A stretch of DNA of 64,000 nucleotides from Deltaproteobacteria bacterium (GTDB lineage Bacteria > Myxococcota_A > Polyangia > JACPQR01). Each line of letters opens with the position of its first letter. Positions within the stretch are counted from its first letter, which is position 1. Of the stretch, positions 9,611-18,892 are shown one piece after another. The notes under the pieces were generated by a model. It did no database searches. It saw nothing but the letters and a program-made list of their open reading frames with translations, and was not told the origin of the DNA. Where the stretch lies: positions 62,001-126,000 of the forward strand of contig JACPQR010000115.1 of NCBI GenBank assembly GCA_016190375.1, written 5' to 3'. A program made the position numbers and the translations under genes.

Positions 9611-11398
9611 TCAGGCCCCTGACGCGATGATTGCCGCGGCGGGCGGAACGTTCTCGGCGGATTCCGCCTCCGGCAGGGCCTCGGCCTGGCCGACCCAGTC
9701 GCGGCCGAGCCGCTCCTTCACCTCCGGGCCCGACAGCTCGTGAGGGCCCCGAACGACGAGCGGGACGACGTCGAAGTTGTGGTGCGGCGGGGGCGAGGGG
9801 AGCGACCACTCGAGCGTCCCGACCTCCCACGGGTTCTCCCCCGCCTTCGCGCCTCCGACCACGCTCTTGAAGAAATTCCAGACGAACACGAGCTGTCCGA
9901 TCCCGAGGGCCCAGGCCAGGTGGCTCGTCAGCTTGTTGAGCGGATAGAGGTGCTGCAGGAACGTGTACTGATATGGCTCCCACAGCCGCCGCTGCTGGCC
10001 CGCGTAGCCCACGAGGAGCTGAAGCGAGAAGACGAGGGTTATCAGCACGACCGACGCCCAGAAGTGGACCTTGCCGAGCCGTTCGTCCATGCGGCGGCCG
10101 AACATCTTGGGGAACCAGAAGTAGATGCCGGCGAAGCTCGCGAGGAACGAGGACGCGGCCATCGTGAGATGGAAGTGGCCCACGACCCACATCGTGTCGT
10201 GCAGGTACACGTCGGTGAGGAACGTCCCGAGGTAGAGCCCCGTCAGACCCCCGAGCCCGAAGACGAAGACGGTCCCGAGCGCGAAGAGCATCGGCGTCGT
10301 GAACCTGAGAGATCCCTTCCAGATCGTGTTCAGCCAGTTCAGGAAGAGGATGATCGCGGGGACGCTTATCGCGAGCGTGAGCGCCTCGAAGCCCACGCCC
10401 AGGAGCGGGCTCATCCCCGTCTGGTACATGTGGTGGCCGTAGACGACGGCGCTCAGGATCGTGACCGCGCACATCGCGATGACGGTCCCGCGGTACCAGA
10501 ACGCGGGCTTGCGGGCGAAGAACGACAAGAGATCCCCGATGATCCCCCAGGCCGGCAGGATCAGGATGTAGACCTCGGGGTGGCCGAAGATCCAGAACAG
10601 GTGCTGGAAGAGGACCGGGTCGCCCGCGGCGGGCACGGCGGCGCCCGCGAGGAAGAAGCTCGTCCCGAGGACGCGGTCGAAGAGGAGCAGGAGCGCGCCG
10701 GCGCCCAGCACCGGGACGAAGAGCACGTTGAGGATCGCGGTGAGCCACAATCCCCACACGGTCAGCGGCAGCCGGCCCCACGTCATCCCGGGCGCCCTGA
10801 AGCGGATCACGGTGGTCACGTAGTTGATGGACCCCATGATCGTCGCGACGCCGGTGACGAACACCGCCAGGACGACCAGCGTCTGACCGGGCCCTGGCGT
10901 GCCGGCGTTGGTGGACAGGGGCGGGTAGGTCGTCCAGCCCGCCGCCGCGGGGCCGAGCGGCACGAAGAAGGACGCGATGATCAGGCCCTGCGAGACGAGG
11001 AACGTCCAGAAGGACAGCATGTTGAGCTTCGGGAACGCCATGTCGCGCGCGCCGATCATGAGGGGGATGCAGAAGTTGCCGAACGCGCCGATCAGGATCG
11101 GGGTGATGGCGAAGAAGATCATGATGAGGCCGTGCATCGTGAACAGGCTCGTGTACGTGGCGGGCCCGATCACTCCGCCCGACCGCGGGAGCACGGTGCG
11201 CCCGACCAGCGGGATCGCCTCGCCGGGGTAGGCCCACTGCCAGCGGATCGCCATGGCCAGGAGGCCGCCGATGGCGAGGAAGACGAGCCCCGACCAGAGG
11301 AACTGGCGGGCGATGACCTTGTGGTCGGTGGAGAACACGCGCCTCCGCCAGAACGAGCCAGGCGGCGGGTGTATGGGTTGAAGCTCGATCCGCCTCAC
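9611..11398 (-). CDS. ctaD: Cytochrome c oxidase subunit I (A1-like)
   Basis: TMHGLIMIFF, FGHPEVYILILPAWGII, YGHHMYQTGM, VVGHFHLTMA; GTG start overlaps CoxB stop (alternative ATG at 11419). Confidence 0.95.
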   Translation of the reverse strand: MRRIELQPIHPPPGSFWRRRVFSTDHKVIARQFLWSGLVFLAIGGLLAMAIRWQWAYPGEAIPLVGRTVLPRSGGVIGPATYTSLFTMHGLIMIFFAITPILIGAFGNFCIPLMIGARDMAFPKLNMLSFWTFLVSQGLIIASFFVPLGPAAAGWTTYPPLSTNAGTPGPGQTLVVLAVFVTGVATIMGSINYVTTVIRFRAPGMTWGRLPLTVWGLWLTAILNVLFVPVLGAGALLLLFDRVLGTSFFLAGAAVPAAGDPVLFQHLFWIFGHPEVYILILPAWGIIGDLLSFFARKPAFWYRGTVIAMCAVTILSAVVYGHHMYQTGMSPLLGVGFEALTLAISVPAIILFLNWLNTIWKGSLRFTTPMLFALGTVFVFGLGGLTGLYLGTFLTDVYLHDTMWVVGHFHLTMAASSFLASFAGIYFWFPKMFGRRMDERLGKVHFWASVVLITLVFSLQLLVGYAGQQRRLWEPYQYTFLQHLYPLNKLTSHLAWALGIGQLVFVWNFFKSVVGGAKAGENPWEVGTLEWSLPSPPPHHNFDVVPLVVRGPHELSGPEVKERLGRDWVGQAEALPEAESAENVPPAAAIIASGA

Positions 11399-12225
11399 TT
11401 CGCCGGTTTCCACGCCCATCCCCAGTGCGCCTCCGTGTCGGCCTCGTCCCAGGCGCGCGACGCCAGGACAGAACCCTCGCGAGCCCACTGTGCGAACGCT
11501 CGCTTCGACAGGACGGTGAGCCGTCCCCTCATCTTGTAGTGGCCGACTCCGCAATGCTGTGCGCAGCCGATGTCGTAGGTGCCGGTCCGGCGCGCCTCGA
11601 ACCACATCCGGTTGATGGTGCCCGGGACGACGTCCTGCTTGATCCGCAGGTTGGGCAGGTAGAAGGCGTGGATGACGTCGGTCGAGCCGAGCTGCAGGCT
11701 CACGGGCGTGTGGACCGGCACGCGCAGGTCGTTCTGGGCCACGATGTCGTCGCGAGTGCCGAACGTCCCGTCCTCACCGGCGTAGCGCAGGTCCCACGCC
11801 CACTGGTGCGCGTTCACCTCGACCTTCACGGTGCGCGGGTTCGAGTCGACCTCGCCGAAGGCCCAGAAGATCCGCTCGAGATCGAGCGTGGAGTTGAGGA
11901 ACAGGTTCCCGTCCACGACGAAGAAGATGGCCGCCGCGATCCCGAGGGTCACCATGATGCTCTTCCTGTCGCCGCCCGCGTCCGGCCTCGCCACGTGCTT
12001 CTTGCCGTGCCGGAAGCAGGCCCAGAGCATCCACACGACCATCGTCGCGAACAGCCCGATGACGAAGACGTTCGTGGTGTTGATGAGCCAGTCGATCCGC
12101 CACCCGTGCTTCGAGACGTCGCGAGGCAGCCCGACTCCCAGCTCGATCTCGGGCCGCGGCTCCGCCCACGCGCTCACCCCGAGCGAGACGGCGACCGCGG
12201 CGGCCGCGCCGCAGAGCCTCCTCAC
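11395..12225 (-). CDS. ctaC: Cytochrome c oxidase subunit II (CuA)
   Basis: VEVNAHQWAWDLRY, DVIHAFYLPNLRIKQDVVPG, CAQHCGVGHYKMRG. Confidence 0.93.
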   Translation of the reverse strand: MRRLCGAAAAVAVSLGVSAWAEPRPEIELGVGLPRDVSKHGWRIDWLINTTNVFVIGLFATMVVWMLWACFRHGKKHVARPDAGGDRKSIMVTLGIAAAIFFVVDGNLFLNSTLDLERIFWAFGEVDSNPRTVKVEVNAHQWAWDLRYAGEDGTFGTRDDIVAQNDLRVPVHTPVSLQLGSTDVIHAFYLPNLRIKQDVVPGTINRMWFEARRTGTYDIGCAQHCGVGHYKMRGRLTVLSKRAFAQWAREGSVLASRAWDEADTEAHWGWAWKPAK

Positions 12226-12449
12226 GGCCCCTCCTTCTCCGCGGCCTCCCGGGCGAGCTCGCTCTTGATCGCGCGCAGCACCACGGACACGACCGCGTAC
12301 GGCAGAAGGATCAGCGCGCCCAGGATCACGACCTGCGACACCCCACCCCCCGCCCGGGTCGCGCACTGCGGGCAGGCCTCGGCAATCCCCGATCCGAGCA
12401 GCACCGCGAGCCCGACGACCCAAGCCCCGACGACCCAAGCAACGTTCAT
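12222..12449 (-). CDS. Small membrane protein with exported CPQCA motif, cox-associated
   Basis: MNVAWVVGAWVV…EACPQCATRAGGG + C-terminal TM; 4-bp overlap with coxB start. Confidence 0.7.
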   Translation of the reverse strand: MNVAWVVGAWVVGLAVLLGSGIAEACPQCATRAGGGVSQVVILGALILLPYAVVSVVLRAIKSELAREAAEKEGP

Positions 12450-12551
12450 CCGCCGGTCACGTAGGGCGCACCCCTCCGACCGGCAAGGGCCCCACTGGCA
12501 GAAACGCTGGCTCGACCCGCCGGCGCTCTTCCGGGGCGTCCGGCGCATCCC

Positions 12552-12643
12552 CCTGGTCCGCGGCCGCCCCTGGCGGCCGCGGACCAGGCAAGGCATGGCA
12601 CGCAGGGGCCTCGGGGCCTCCCGGCCTCGAGGCCCACCCGAGC
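12552..12643. repeat. Dispersed double-hairpin palindromic element, copy A
   Basis: CCTGGTCCGCGGCCGCC-CCT-GGCGGCCGCGGACCAGG (17-bp perfect arms) plus GGGCCTCGGGGCC-TCCC-GGCCTCGAGGCCC; related to copy B in inverted orientation. Confidence 0.75.
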
Positions 12644-12648
12644 CCGCT

Positions 12649-15600
12649 TCACCCCCCCGTGACGCTCCGCTCGAGCGCCTCGAAGCTCGGCGGCTTGGCG
12701 AGATGCGCGTCGAAGCCCGCCTCCCTCGCCTTCGCCACGTCCTGGGGGCGCGCGTAGCCGGTCAGCGCGACGAGACGGACCTGGCGAAGCGCCTCGTCCG
12801 CCCGGAGCTCCCTCGCCACCGCGTAGCCGTCCATTCCGGGCAGGCCGATGTCGCAAAGGACGACGTCCGGCTTGAAGGCTCGAGCCTTCTCGATGCCCTC
12901 CGGGCCCGCGTAGGCGACCTCGACCGAGTGCCCGCCGAGCTCGAGCGCGTCACGCAGGCTGTCCGCCGCATCGACGTTGTCCTCGATCACGAGCACGCGC
13001 CGGGTCGCTCGCTCGCCGCGCGGCTCGGGCCGCGTCCTCGCGGTGGTCTCGTCCCCGACCGCGAGGGGGACGCGGATCGTGAACGTCGCTCCCGTGCCCG
13101 GCCCTTCGCTCGCCGCGCTGACCGAGCCGCCGTGCATCTCGACGAGGCCCTTGACCAGCGCGAGCCCGAGCCCGAGCCCGCCCTTGCCGCGGTCGAGGCT
13201 GGTGTCCGCCTGCGTGAACGGCTCGAACACCCGCGGCAAGAGCTCGGGCGCGATCCCGGTCCCGGTGTCTCGCACGACGAGGACGGCCTGGCCCACGGCG
13301 GCGTCCGCCTGCACCGACACGGTCGTCCGTCCGCCCCGCGGCGTGAACTTGACGGCGTTCTGCAGGAGGTTCCCGACGATCTGCGCGAGGCGCGTCCTGT
13401 CGCCGTCCACCCACACTTCTTCCGGAGCCACCTGCAGCTCGACCCCCCGGGCCGCGAACACGGAGCGGTGGTCCTCGACGGTGCGCTGCACCAGCTCGCC
13501 GAGGTCGAGCCGCTCGCGCTGGAGCTGCACCCTGCCGCGCGTGATGCGCGTGACGTCGAGCAGGTCGTCGATGAGGCGCGTCATGTGGCCGACCTGCCGG
13601 TCGATGATCCGGAGCGCTCGCTCTGCCTTCTCCCCGCCGGCAGGGGCGCGCTCGAGGATGTACAGGCCGTTGCGGATCGGGGCGAGCGGGTTCCTCAGCT
13701 CGTGCGACAGCATCGCCAGGAACTCGTTCTTGCGCCGGTCGGCCTCGAGGAGCTGCGCGTTCGCGGCCAGGAGCGCCTCCTCGAGCCGCCTGGTCTCGGT
13801 GATGTCCTGCACCGTCCCGAACCCGCCCAGCAGCCCTCCGTGCGCATCGACCTCCACCACCGCCCGCTCGCGGACCCACCGCGTCTCGCCGCCGGCGACG
13901 ATCCGGTGCTCGACGTCGTAGGGCTCGCCGCGCAGCGCCGCCTGAAACCTCCGATCCACGAGCTCACGGTCCTCGGGGTGCACCCTCTCGAGGAAGCTCT
14001 GGTAGGTCATGGGCGTCCCCTTCGGGACCCCGAACATGCGGTGAACCTCGTCGGACCAGATCAGCTCGTTCGTCCTCACGTCGAGGCGCCAGCTCCCGGT
14101 ACAGGCGACCGCCTGGGCTCGGTTCAGATCCCTCGCGCTCTCGCGGAGCGCCTCGTCGACCCGCTTGCGCTCGGTGACGTCCCGCTCGGTCGTCGCCACC
14201 GCGACCGGCTCGCCGCCGGCGTCCACGAGCCTCGTCATCGTCAGCCAGACGTCGATCTCGCGGCCGTCCTTCGACCGGCGCCTCACCTCCAGCGAGGCCA
14301 CGTCCTCACCGCGCCGGATCGCCTCGAGGAAGCCGCGCGCCTCCCCGCGGTCCTCCTCGGGCACCAGCGCCTCGCCGTTCATCTGCAGGGCCTCCTCCTG
14401 GGAGTAGCCGTACATCCGCTCGGCTCCGCGGTTCCAGGCGATGATGCGTCCCTCCAGGTCCTGCACGGTGATGGCGTCGTTGGAGTCGAGGACCACGGTC
14501 GCCAGCCGCCTGAGGTCGGCATCCGCCTGCGCGATCCTCGTGATGTCGACGAGCGTGACGATCGCGCCGGCGACCTCGCCCTCGACCGTACGGTAGGGCA
14601 GGACGCGCAGCATGTACCAGGCGCTCCCGTCGAGCGCCTCGACCTGTCTTTCGATCGGCTGCAGGGTGCGAAGGACCTCGTCGACGTCCGCCGCCAGGTC
14701 CTCGCCCGCGAGCCGCGGCGCGAGGTCGCCGATGGGCCTGCCCACGTCCCCGTCGAGGAGCCTCAAGAGCGCCCCGGCGGCGGGCGTGAACCTCGTGACC
14801 TGCTTGTCGCGGTCGAGGAACACGGTCGCGATGGCCGTGCTCGAGATCAGGTTCTTGAGGTCGCTGTTCGCGCGCGCGAGCTCCTCGACCGTGCGCTGCA
14901 GCTCTGTGTTGGAGCTCTCCAGCTCCTCGTTGACCGACCGCAGCTCCTCCTGGGAGGTCTGCAGCTCCTCGTTCGCGGACTGCAGCTCCTCGTTCGCCGA
15001 CCTGAGCTCCTCGTTCGTGGCCTCGAGCTCCTCGATCGCGCCCGACAGATCGGCGCGCGTCGTGCGAAGCTCGCTCTCGAGCTCGGCCGTCGGCGCCTCG
15101 CGCTCCTCGGCCGTCGGCTCCGTCTCGCCCTCTGCCTCGGGCGCCTCCTCGAGCACGATCGCGTAGAGCCCCTCCGGCCCGAAGCCCGGCAGCGGCCGCA
15201 CCGTCAGGCGCAATCGTCGCATCCCGTCGAGGTCGACGCCCACCTCCGGGCGGACGATCTTCTTCTGGGTCGTCACGGCCGCGTGGATTGCAGTCCGGAG
15301 CTCGACCCTCAGGGCGGCGTGAGCGATCTCCAGGATGTTCGTGGTGAGGATCCCGGCCGGCGGCTGCAGGTACTTGCCGGTGGGACCGACGACGCAGAGG
15401 ACCTCCCCGCGCGCGTTCACGACGGCGCCGGCCGGGGAGTACTCCTGCAAGACGAGCCGCTCGAAGGCGGCGCAGGCCGCCTGCGACCGGGTCAGCGCCG
15501 ACTCCCGGGCCGGTCCCGGGCCCCTGGTGGCGGCGCGTTCTCCCATCGGGAGCTCGGGGCGAGGACGGATCGCGGTCTCGGCCCGCGCGAACACGCGGTG

Positions 15601-17013
15601 ACGCTTGTCCACGACGTCGAAGAGCTCGGGGTAGCCCGTCAGGCCCTCGGCGGGCCCGAGGAAGAGATAGCCGCCGGGCTTGAGCGCCCAGTGGAAGACG
15701 GGGATCAGCCTCTTCTGGAGCTGGGCGTCGAGGTAGATGAAGACGTTGCGACACGAGATGAGGTCGAGCCCGGAGAAGGGCGGATCGCGCGTCAGGCTGT
15801 GCTCCGAGAAGATGCATGCGTCCCGGAGCTGCCGCGCCACCTGGTAGCCGTGGTCCTCGTGGGTGAAGAAGCGCGCGAGCTGCTCGGGAGAGACATGCGC
15901 CGCGATCTCGTCGGAGTAGCGCCCCCGGCGAGCCTCTGTCAGCGCGGCCACGTCGATGTCGGTCGCGAAGATCTGCACGTCCGGCGCCGGAATCACCTTC
16001 GCGAGCTGCTCGAGGACGAGGATGCCGATCGAGTAGGCCTCCTCGCCGGTGGCGCACCCCGGGACCCAGGCGCGAAAGGGCTCGTCCGTGCTCCTGTGCG
16101 CGAGGATCCTCGGCAGGATCTCCTTGCCGAGGTGCTCGAACGCCTCCGGGTCGCGGAAGAACTGGGTGACCCCGATGAGCAGGTCCTTGCCCAGGAGCTC
16201 GGCCTCCTGCCGCTCCCTCGACAGGAGCTCGACGTACCCGCTGGCCGATGAGGCCCGCGTGACCTGCATGCGCCTCTGGATCCGCCGCACGAGCGTGCCC
16301 CGCTTGTAGCGGCTGAAGTCGTGGCCCGTGACGCCGCGCACGATCTCGCAGATCCGGCCGAGGCTGGCGGCGACATCCTCCTCACGACCCGCTTCCGGTG
16401 GCGGCATCCCGTCCTGACCCGCGTGCTCCATCAGGATGGCCGGCACCCGTTCGATGGGCAGGACGTGGTCGGCGGCGCCGGCCTCGATGGCGCTCCTCGG
16501 CATCGAGTCGTGCTTCGCGGTCTCGGGGGCCTGGACGATGGTCAGTCCGCCGCGGGCCCGGATGGCGGCGAGCCCCTTCGTGCCGTCCGAGCCGGAGCCC
16601 GACATCACGATTCCCACGCAGCGGTCACCCTGGTCGGCGGCGAGGTCCACGAAGAACTTGTCGATCGGCTCCTGGGGGCTCCCCTCCGCGACCGCCCGCG
16701 CGCGGAAGGCCCCGCCGGCCATCCCGAGCTCGGTGCCAGGGCTGATCACGTAGACGTGATCGGCCAGGGCGCGAGCCCCGTTCTCGGCCGGACCCACGGG
16801 CATGCGGGCGACCCGACCGAGCAGCCCCGGAAGGATGCTCGCGTGGTGCGGATCGAGGTGCTGGATCACGACGAACGCCATGCCGCTATCCTCGGGCATC
16901 AGCGAGAAGAGCTGCTCGAGCGGCTCCAGCCCTCCGGCCGAGGCGCCTATCGCCACGATCGGTGGTCCCTGCCGTCGCTCCATTTCTGATTCCTCGATTG
17001 CGTTGGTGTTCAT
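12649..17013 (-). CDS. CheB-CheR-PAS-histidine kinase-receiver fusion protein
   Basis: CheB (VAIGASAGGLEPLEQ…IQHLDPHH…SGSGSDGTKG), CheR (GVTQFFRDPEAF…WVPGCATGEEAYSI…SCRNVFIYLD), EELQSANEELQ coiled coil, PAS, HK (LAMLSHELRNPLAPIRNGL), REC (VLVIEDNVDAADSL…VVLCDIGLPGMDG). Confidence 0.95.
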   Translation of the reverse strand: MNTNAIEESEMERRQGPPIVAIGASAGGLEPLEQLFSLMPEDSGMAFVVIQHLDPHHASILPGLLGRVARMPVGPAENGARALADHVYVISPGTELGMAGGAFRARAVAEGSPQEPIDKFFVDLAADQGDRCVGIVMSGSGSDGTKGLAAIRARGGLTIVQAPETAKHDSMPRSAIEAGAADHVLPIERVPAILMEHAGQDGMPPPEAGREEDVAASLGRICEIVRGVTGHDFSRYKRGTLVRRIQRRMQVTRASSASGYVELLSRERQEAELLGKDLLIGVTQFFRDPEAFEHLGKEILPRILAHRSTDEPFRAWVPGCATGEEAYSIGILVLEQLAKVIPAPDVQIFATDIDVAALTEARRGRYSDEIAAHVSPEQLARFFTHEDHGYQVARQLRDACIFSEHSLTRDPPFSGLDLISCRNVFIYLDAQLQKRLIPVFHWALKPGGYLFLGPAEGLTGYPELFDVVDKRHRVFARAETAIRPRPELPMGERAATRGPGPARESALTRSQAACAAFERLVLQEYSPAGAVVNARGEVLCVVGPTGKYLQPPAGILTTNILEIAHAALRVELRTAIHAAVTTQKKIVRPEVGVDLDGMRRLRLTVRPLPGFGPEGLYAIVLEEAPEAEGETEPTAEEREAPTAELESELRTTRADLSGAIEELEATNEELRSANEELQSANEELQTSQEELRSVNEELESSNTELQRTVEELARANSDLKNLISSTAIATVFLDRDKQVTRFTPAAGALLRLLDGDVGRPIGDLAPRLAGEDLAADVDEVLRTLQPIERQVEALDGSAWYMLRVLPYRTVEGEVAGAIVTLVDITRIAQADADLRRLATVVLDSNDAITVQDLEGRIIAWNRGAERMYGYSQEEALQMNGEALVPEEDRGEARGFLEAIRRGEDVASLEVRRRSKDGREIDVWLTMTRLVDAGGEPVAVATTERDVTERKRVDEALRESARDLNRAQAVACTGSWRLDVRTNELIWSDEVHRMFGVPKGTPMTYQSFLERVHPEDRELVDRRFQAALRGEPYDVEHRIVAGGETRWVRERAVVEVDAHGGLLGGFGTVQDITETRRLEEALLAANAQLLEADRRKNEFLAMLSHELRNPLAPIRNGLYILERAPAGGEKAERALRIIDRQVGHMTRLIDDLLDVTRITRGRVQLQRERLDLGELVQRTVEDHRSVFAARGVELQVAPEEVWVDGDRTRLAQIVGNLLQNAVKFTPRGGRTTVSVQADAAVGQAVLVVRDTGTGIAPELLPRVFEPFTQADTSLDRGKGGLGLGLALVKGLVEMHGGSVSAASEGPGTGATFTIRVPLAVGDETTARTRPEPRGERATRRVLVIEDNVDAADSLRDALELGGHSVEVAYAGPEGIEKARAFKPDVVLCDIGLPGMDGYAVARELRADEALRQVRLVALTGYARPQDVAKAREAGFDAHLAKPPSFEALERSVTGG

Positions 17014-17192
17014 CGATAGCTTGACAGCGCCGGCTCCGCGCGAGAGGCGGCGGCGAGCTCCGTCCGCCACTACCGCAGCTTCTGGGGCGTCGCAAGGCTC
17101 GTGGCAACGCTGACGACGCGAAACCTCTGCGGCCCCCCTCCGAGCACCCCTCCGAGCGTCAGCCAGCCTTCAACTTTCCATGCTCGAGCCCA

Positions 17193-18140
17193 TCACCGGC
17201 GCCCACCCCCCGCGAGCAGTCGCGCTCGCTCCGTCAACAGCGCGGCGTACTCGCTTCTCATCGCCGCGTCGAGGAGCGATCTCTCGATGACAGCGAGGCC
17301 GTCCGGCAACGCGCCGACGATCTCCGCGAGAACGCGCTCGGCCGCGCGTGCAGCGAGGCCGCAGTAGGCCGCGTGGCTCAGCCAGGCTTTGCGCGACAGT
17401 CGGTCCCTCTTGCCGCCTACCGGCAGCGCGAGCTGGTCGCCCCGGATCACGAGCCGGGTACAGATCTGGTCGTATGCCGGCGACAGCCGGTGCCGTCCAT
17501 CAGCGCCGGCGAGGAGCGAGTAGTTCTTGAGGTGCATGTCACCGTTTCCGGTCCACCAGGCGAACACGTTGCGGCGGAACAGCTCGACAAGGGCGACCCC
17601 CGGCTCGCTGGCGAAGCGGCGCACGATCCGCGCGCAGAGCTCGGCCGAGCCGTCGTACTTCTCCTTCGGTGACTTGTCCGCGAGCTGGCAGAAGTCCTCC
17701 TGGCGGAGCTTCCCGCCCTGCGGGAGCCGATCGAAGCGCACCACGAGGTAGGCGACGGAGCCGTCCTTGAGCCGGAACAACGCGCAGGGCGGGATCTCGA
17801 TGCCCGCGCGGCGCGCTATCTGCGTCGTCACGTGCTCGTTCTCGGGCAGGTTAGGGTACGTGCCGGCTTGCGGCTTGAGGAGGAACCGGCCGCCTTCGAT
17901 CGCGACCTGAAGCGTCGTGCGGTCTGCGGACAGCCGCATCGAGATCTTCCGCTGGATGCCCGAGATCGACGTCCGTCCGACCATGGCGAGCGCCAGGGTG
18001 TGGAGGCGCGCCAGATCGACATCGACGATTGGCGGGCTCGACGTGCCGAACAGCCCGACCAGGCAGCTTGGATGATAGCCGTGCTCCGAGCTCGTCGGCT
18101 CGAGGCACGAAAGGCAGGGCCCTGCGCCACGCTGTCTCAC
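17193..18140 (-). CDS. hipT: HipT-like Ser/Thr kinase toxin (HipA C-terminal domain)
   Basis: TSISGIQRKISM, FLLKP…LPENEHVTTQIARRAGIEIP, GNGDMHLKNYSL, LSPAYDQIC; GTG start overlaps upstream stop. Confidence 0.88.
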   Translation of the reverse strand: MRQRGAGPCLSCLEPTSSEHGYHPSCLVGLFGTSSPPIVDVDLARLHTLALAMVGRTSISGIQRKISMRLSADRTTLQVAIEGGRFLLKPQAGTYPNLPENEHVTTQIARRAGIEIPPCALFRLKDGSVAYLVVRFDRLPQGGKLRQEDFCQLADKSPKEKYDGSAELCARIVRRFASEPGVALVELFRRNVFAWWTGNGDMHLKNYSLLAGADGRHRLSPAYDQICTRLVIRGDQLALPVGGKRDRLSRKAWLSHAAYCGLAARAAERVLAEIVGALPDGLAVIERSLLDAAMRSEYAALLTERARLLAGGGRR

Positions 18141-18502
18141 CGCCGTCTCCGGCTGGCGCCGACTCGCAGGATCTCGACTGCCCCGATGCAGTCGGCGCAG
18201 GTCCCGAGCAAGAGCCCGAAGGCGTCGTCCTTGGGGATCTTGAGCTTCGTCGTGGCGATCTCGAGAAGCCATCCCTCCGGCAGCAGGTTCTCGAAGAAGG
18301 GATGCAGGCCCCGGCTCACGTAAGGCTCGGACCGGAGCGGCATCGTGAGCGAAACGGGAGCGGCGTCGGCTCGGGCGAGCCACTCGGCGTCGTAGACGAA
18401 GCTGGTCCCACCCTCGACCTCGCGGATCCGGCCAACGGGTACGCCGTCGAGTCGCACGATTCCCTCACGAGCTCGCGCGCCGCGGGCCGTGCGGCGTGTC
18501 AT
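18137..18502 (-). CDS. hipS: HipS-like protein (HipA N-terminal subdomain)
   Basis: VPVGRIREVEGGTSFVYDAEWLA…LPLRSEPY-like, HPFFENLLPEGWLLE…; standalone ORF ending at hipT start. Confidence 0.85.
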   Translation of the reverse strand: MTRRTARGARAREGIVRLDGVPVGRIREVEGGTSFVYDAEWLARADAAPVSLTMPLRSEPYVSRGLHPFFENLLPEGWLLEIATTKLKIPKDDAFGLLLGTCADCIGAVEILRVGASRRRR

Positions 18503-18768
18503 TCGTCGATCTCCGGCCGGTGTGCGTCGACGACCCCCAGGACCTTGCCGAAGACCGCGAGCACCGAGTTGGCGGCGTCCATCCGCAGCGTGGGCTTGTC
18601 TCGCTCCAGCTCCACGACGAGCCGCCGCCCCACCCCCGCGAGCTCCCCGAGCTGGGCCTGCGTCAGGCGGTTCGCCCTTCGCCGAGCACGAACGAACGCG
18701 CCGATGGTCTGTTCCCGATCGGGAACAAGACCCGCGGGAACGGCTCGCTTACCAGGCATCACTTCCAC
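18499..18768 (-). CDS. hipB: HipB-like HTH antitoxin/repressor
   Basis: XRE HTH (IGAFVRARRRANRLTQAQLGELAGVGRRLVVELERDKPTLRMD); overlaps hipS start. Confidence 0.85.
   Translation of the reverse strand: MEVMPGKRAVPAGLVPDREQTIGAFVRARRRANRLTQAQLGELAGVGRRLVVELERDKPTLRMDAANSVLAVFGKVLGVVDAHRPEIDE
18710..18727. promoter_or_regulatory. 18-bp perfect palindrome TGTTCCCGATCGGGAACA (operator 1, within 5' end of hipB)
   Basis: Read directly; identical to operator 2. Confidence 0.8.
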
Positions 18769-18782
18769 GCATCACTCAGAAG

Positions 18783-18800
18783 TGTTCCCGATCGGGAACA
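18783..18800. promoter_or_regulatory. 18-bp perfect palindrome TGTTCCCGATCGGGAACA (operator 2, upstream of hipB)
   Basis: Read directly; identical to operator 1, 73 bp centre-to-centre. Confidence 0.85.
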
Positions 18801-18831
18801 CGAACTCAAGCGCCACGTTTCGAGCGGCCTT

Positions 18832-18868
18832 GGGAGGCCTCGTGGCGGCCCCGAGGCCTCCCGAGCCC
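18832..18868. repeat. Dispersed palindromic element, partial copy C
   Basis: GGGAGGCCTCG-TGGCGGCCC-CGAGGCCTCCC; shares GCGGCCCCGAGGCCNCCCGAGCCCG with copy B. Confidence 0.55.
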
Positions 18869-18892
18869 GCAGTTGTGCTACTGAAAGCCGAG

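Noticed and set aside
11425-16251. 1608-aa plus-strand ORF
   Set aside because: GC-rich shadow ORF antisense to cox genes and the CheB-CheR kinase; low-complexity R/E/P-rich translation with no domain-like motifs
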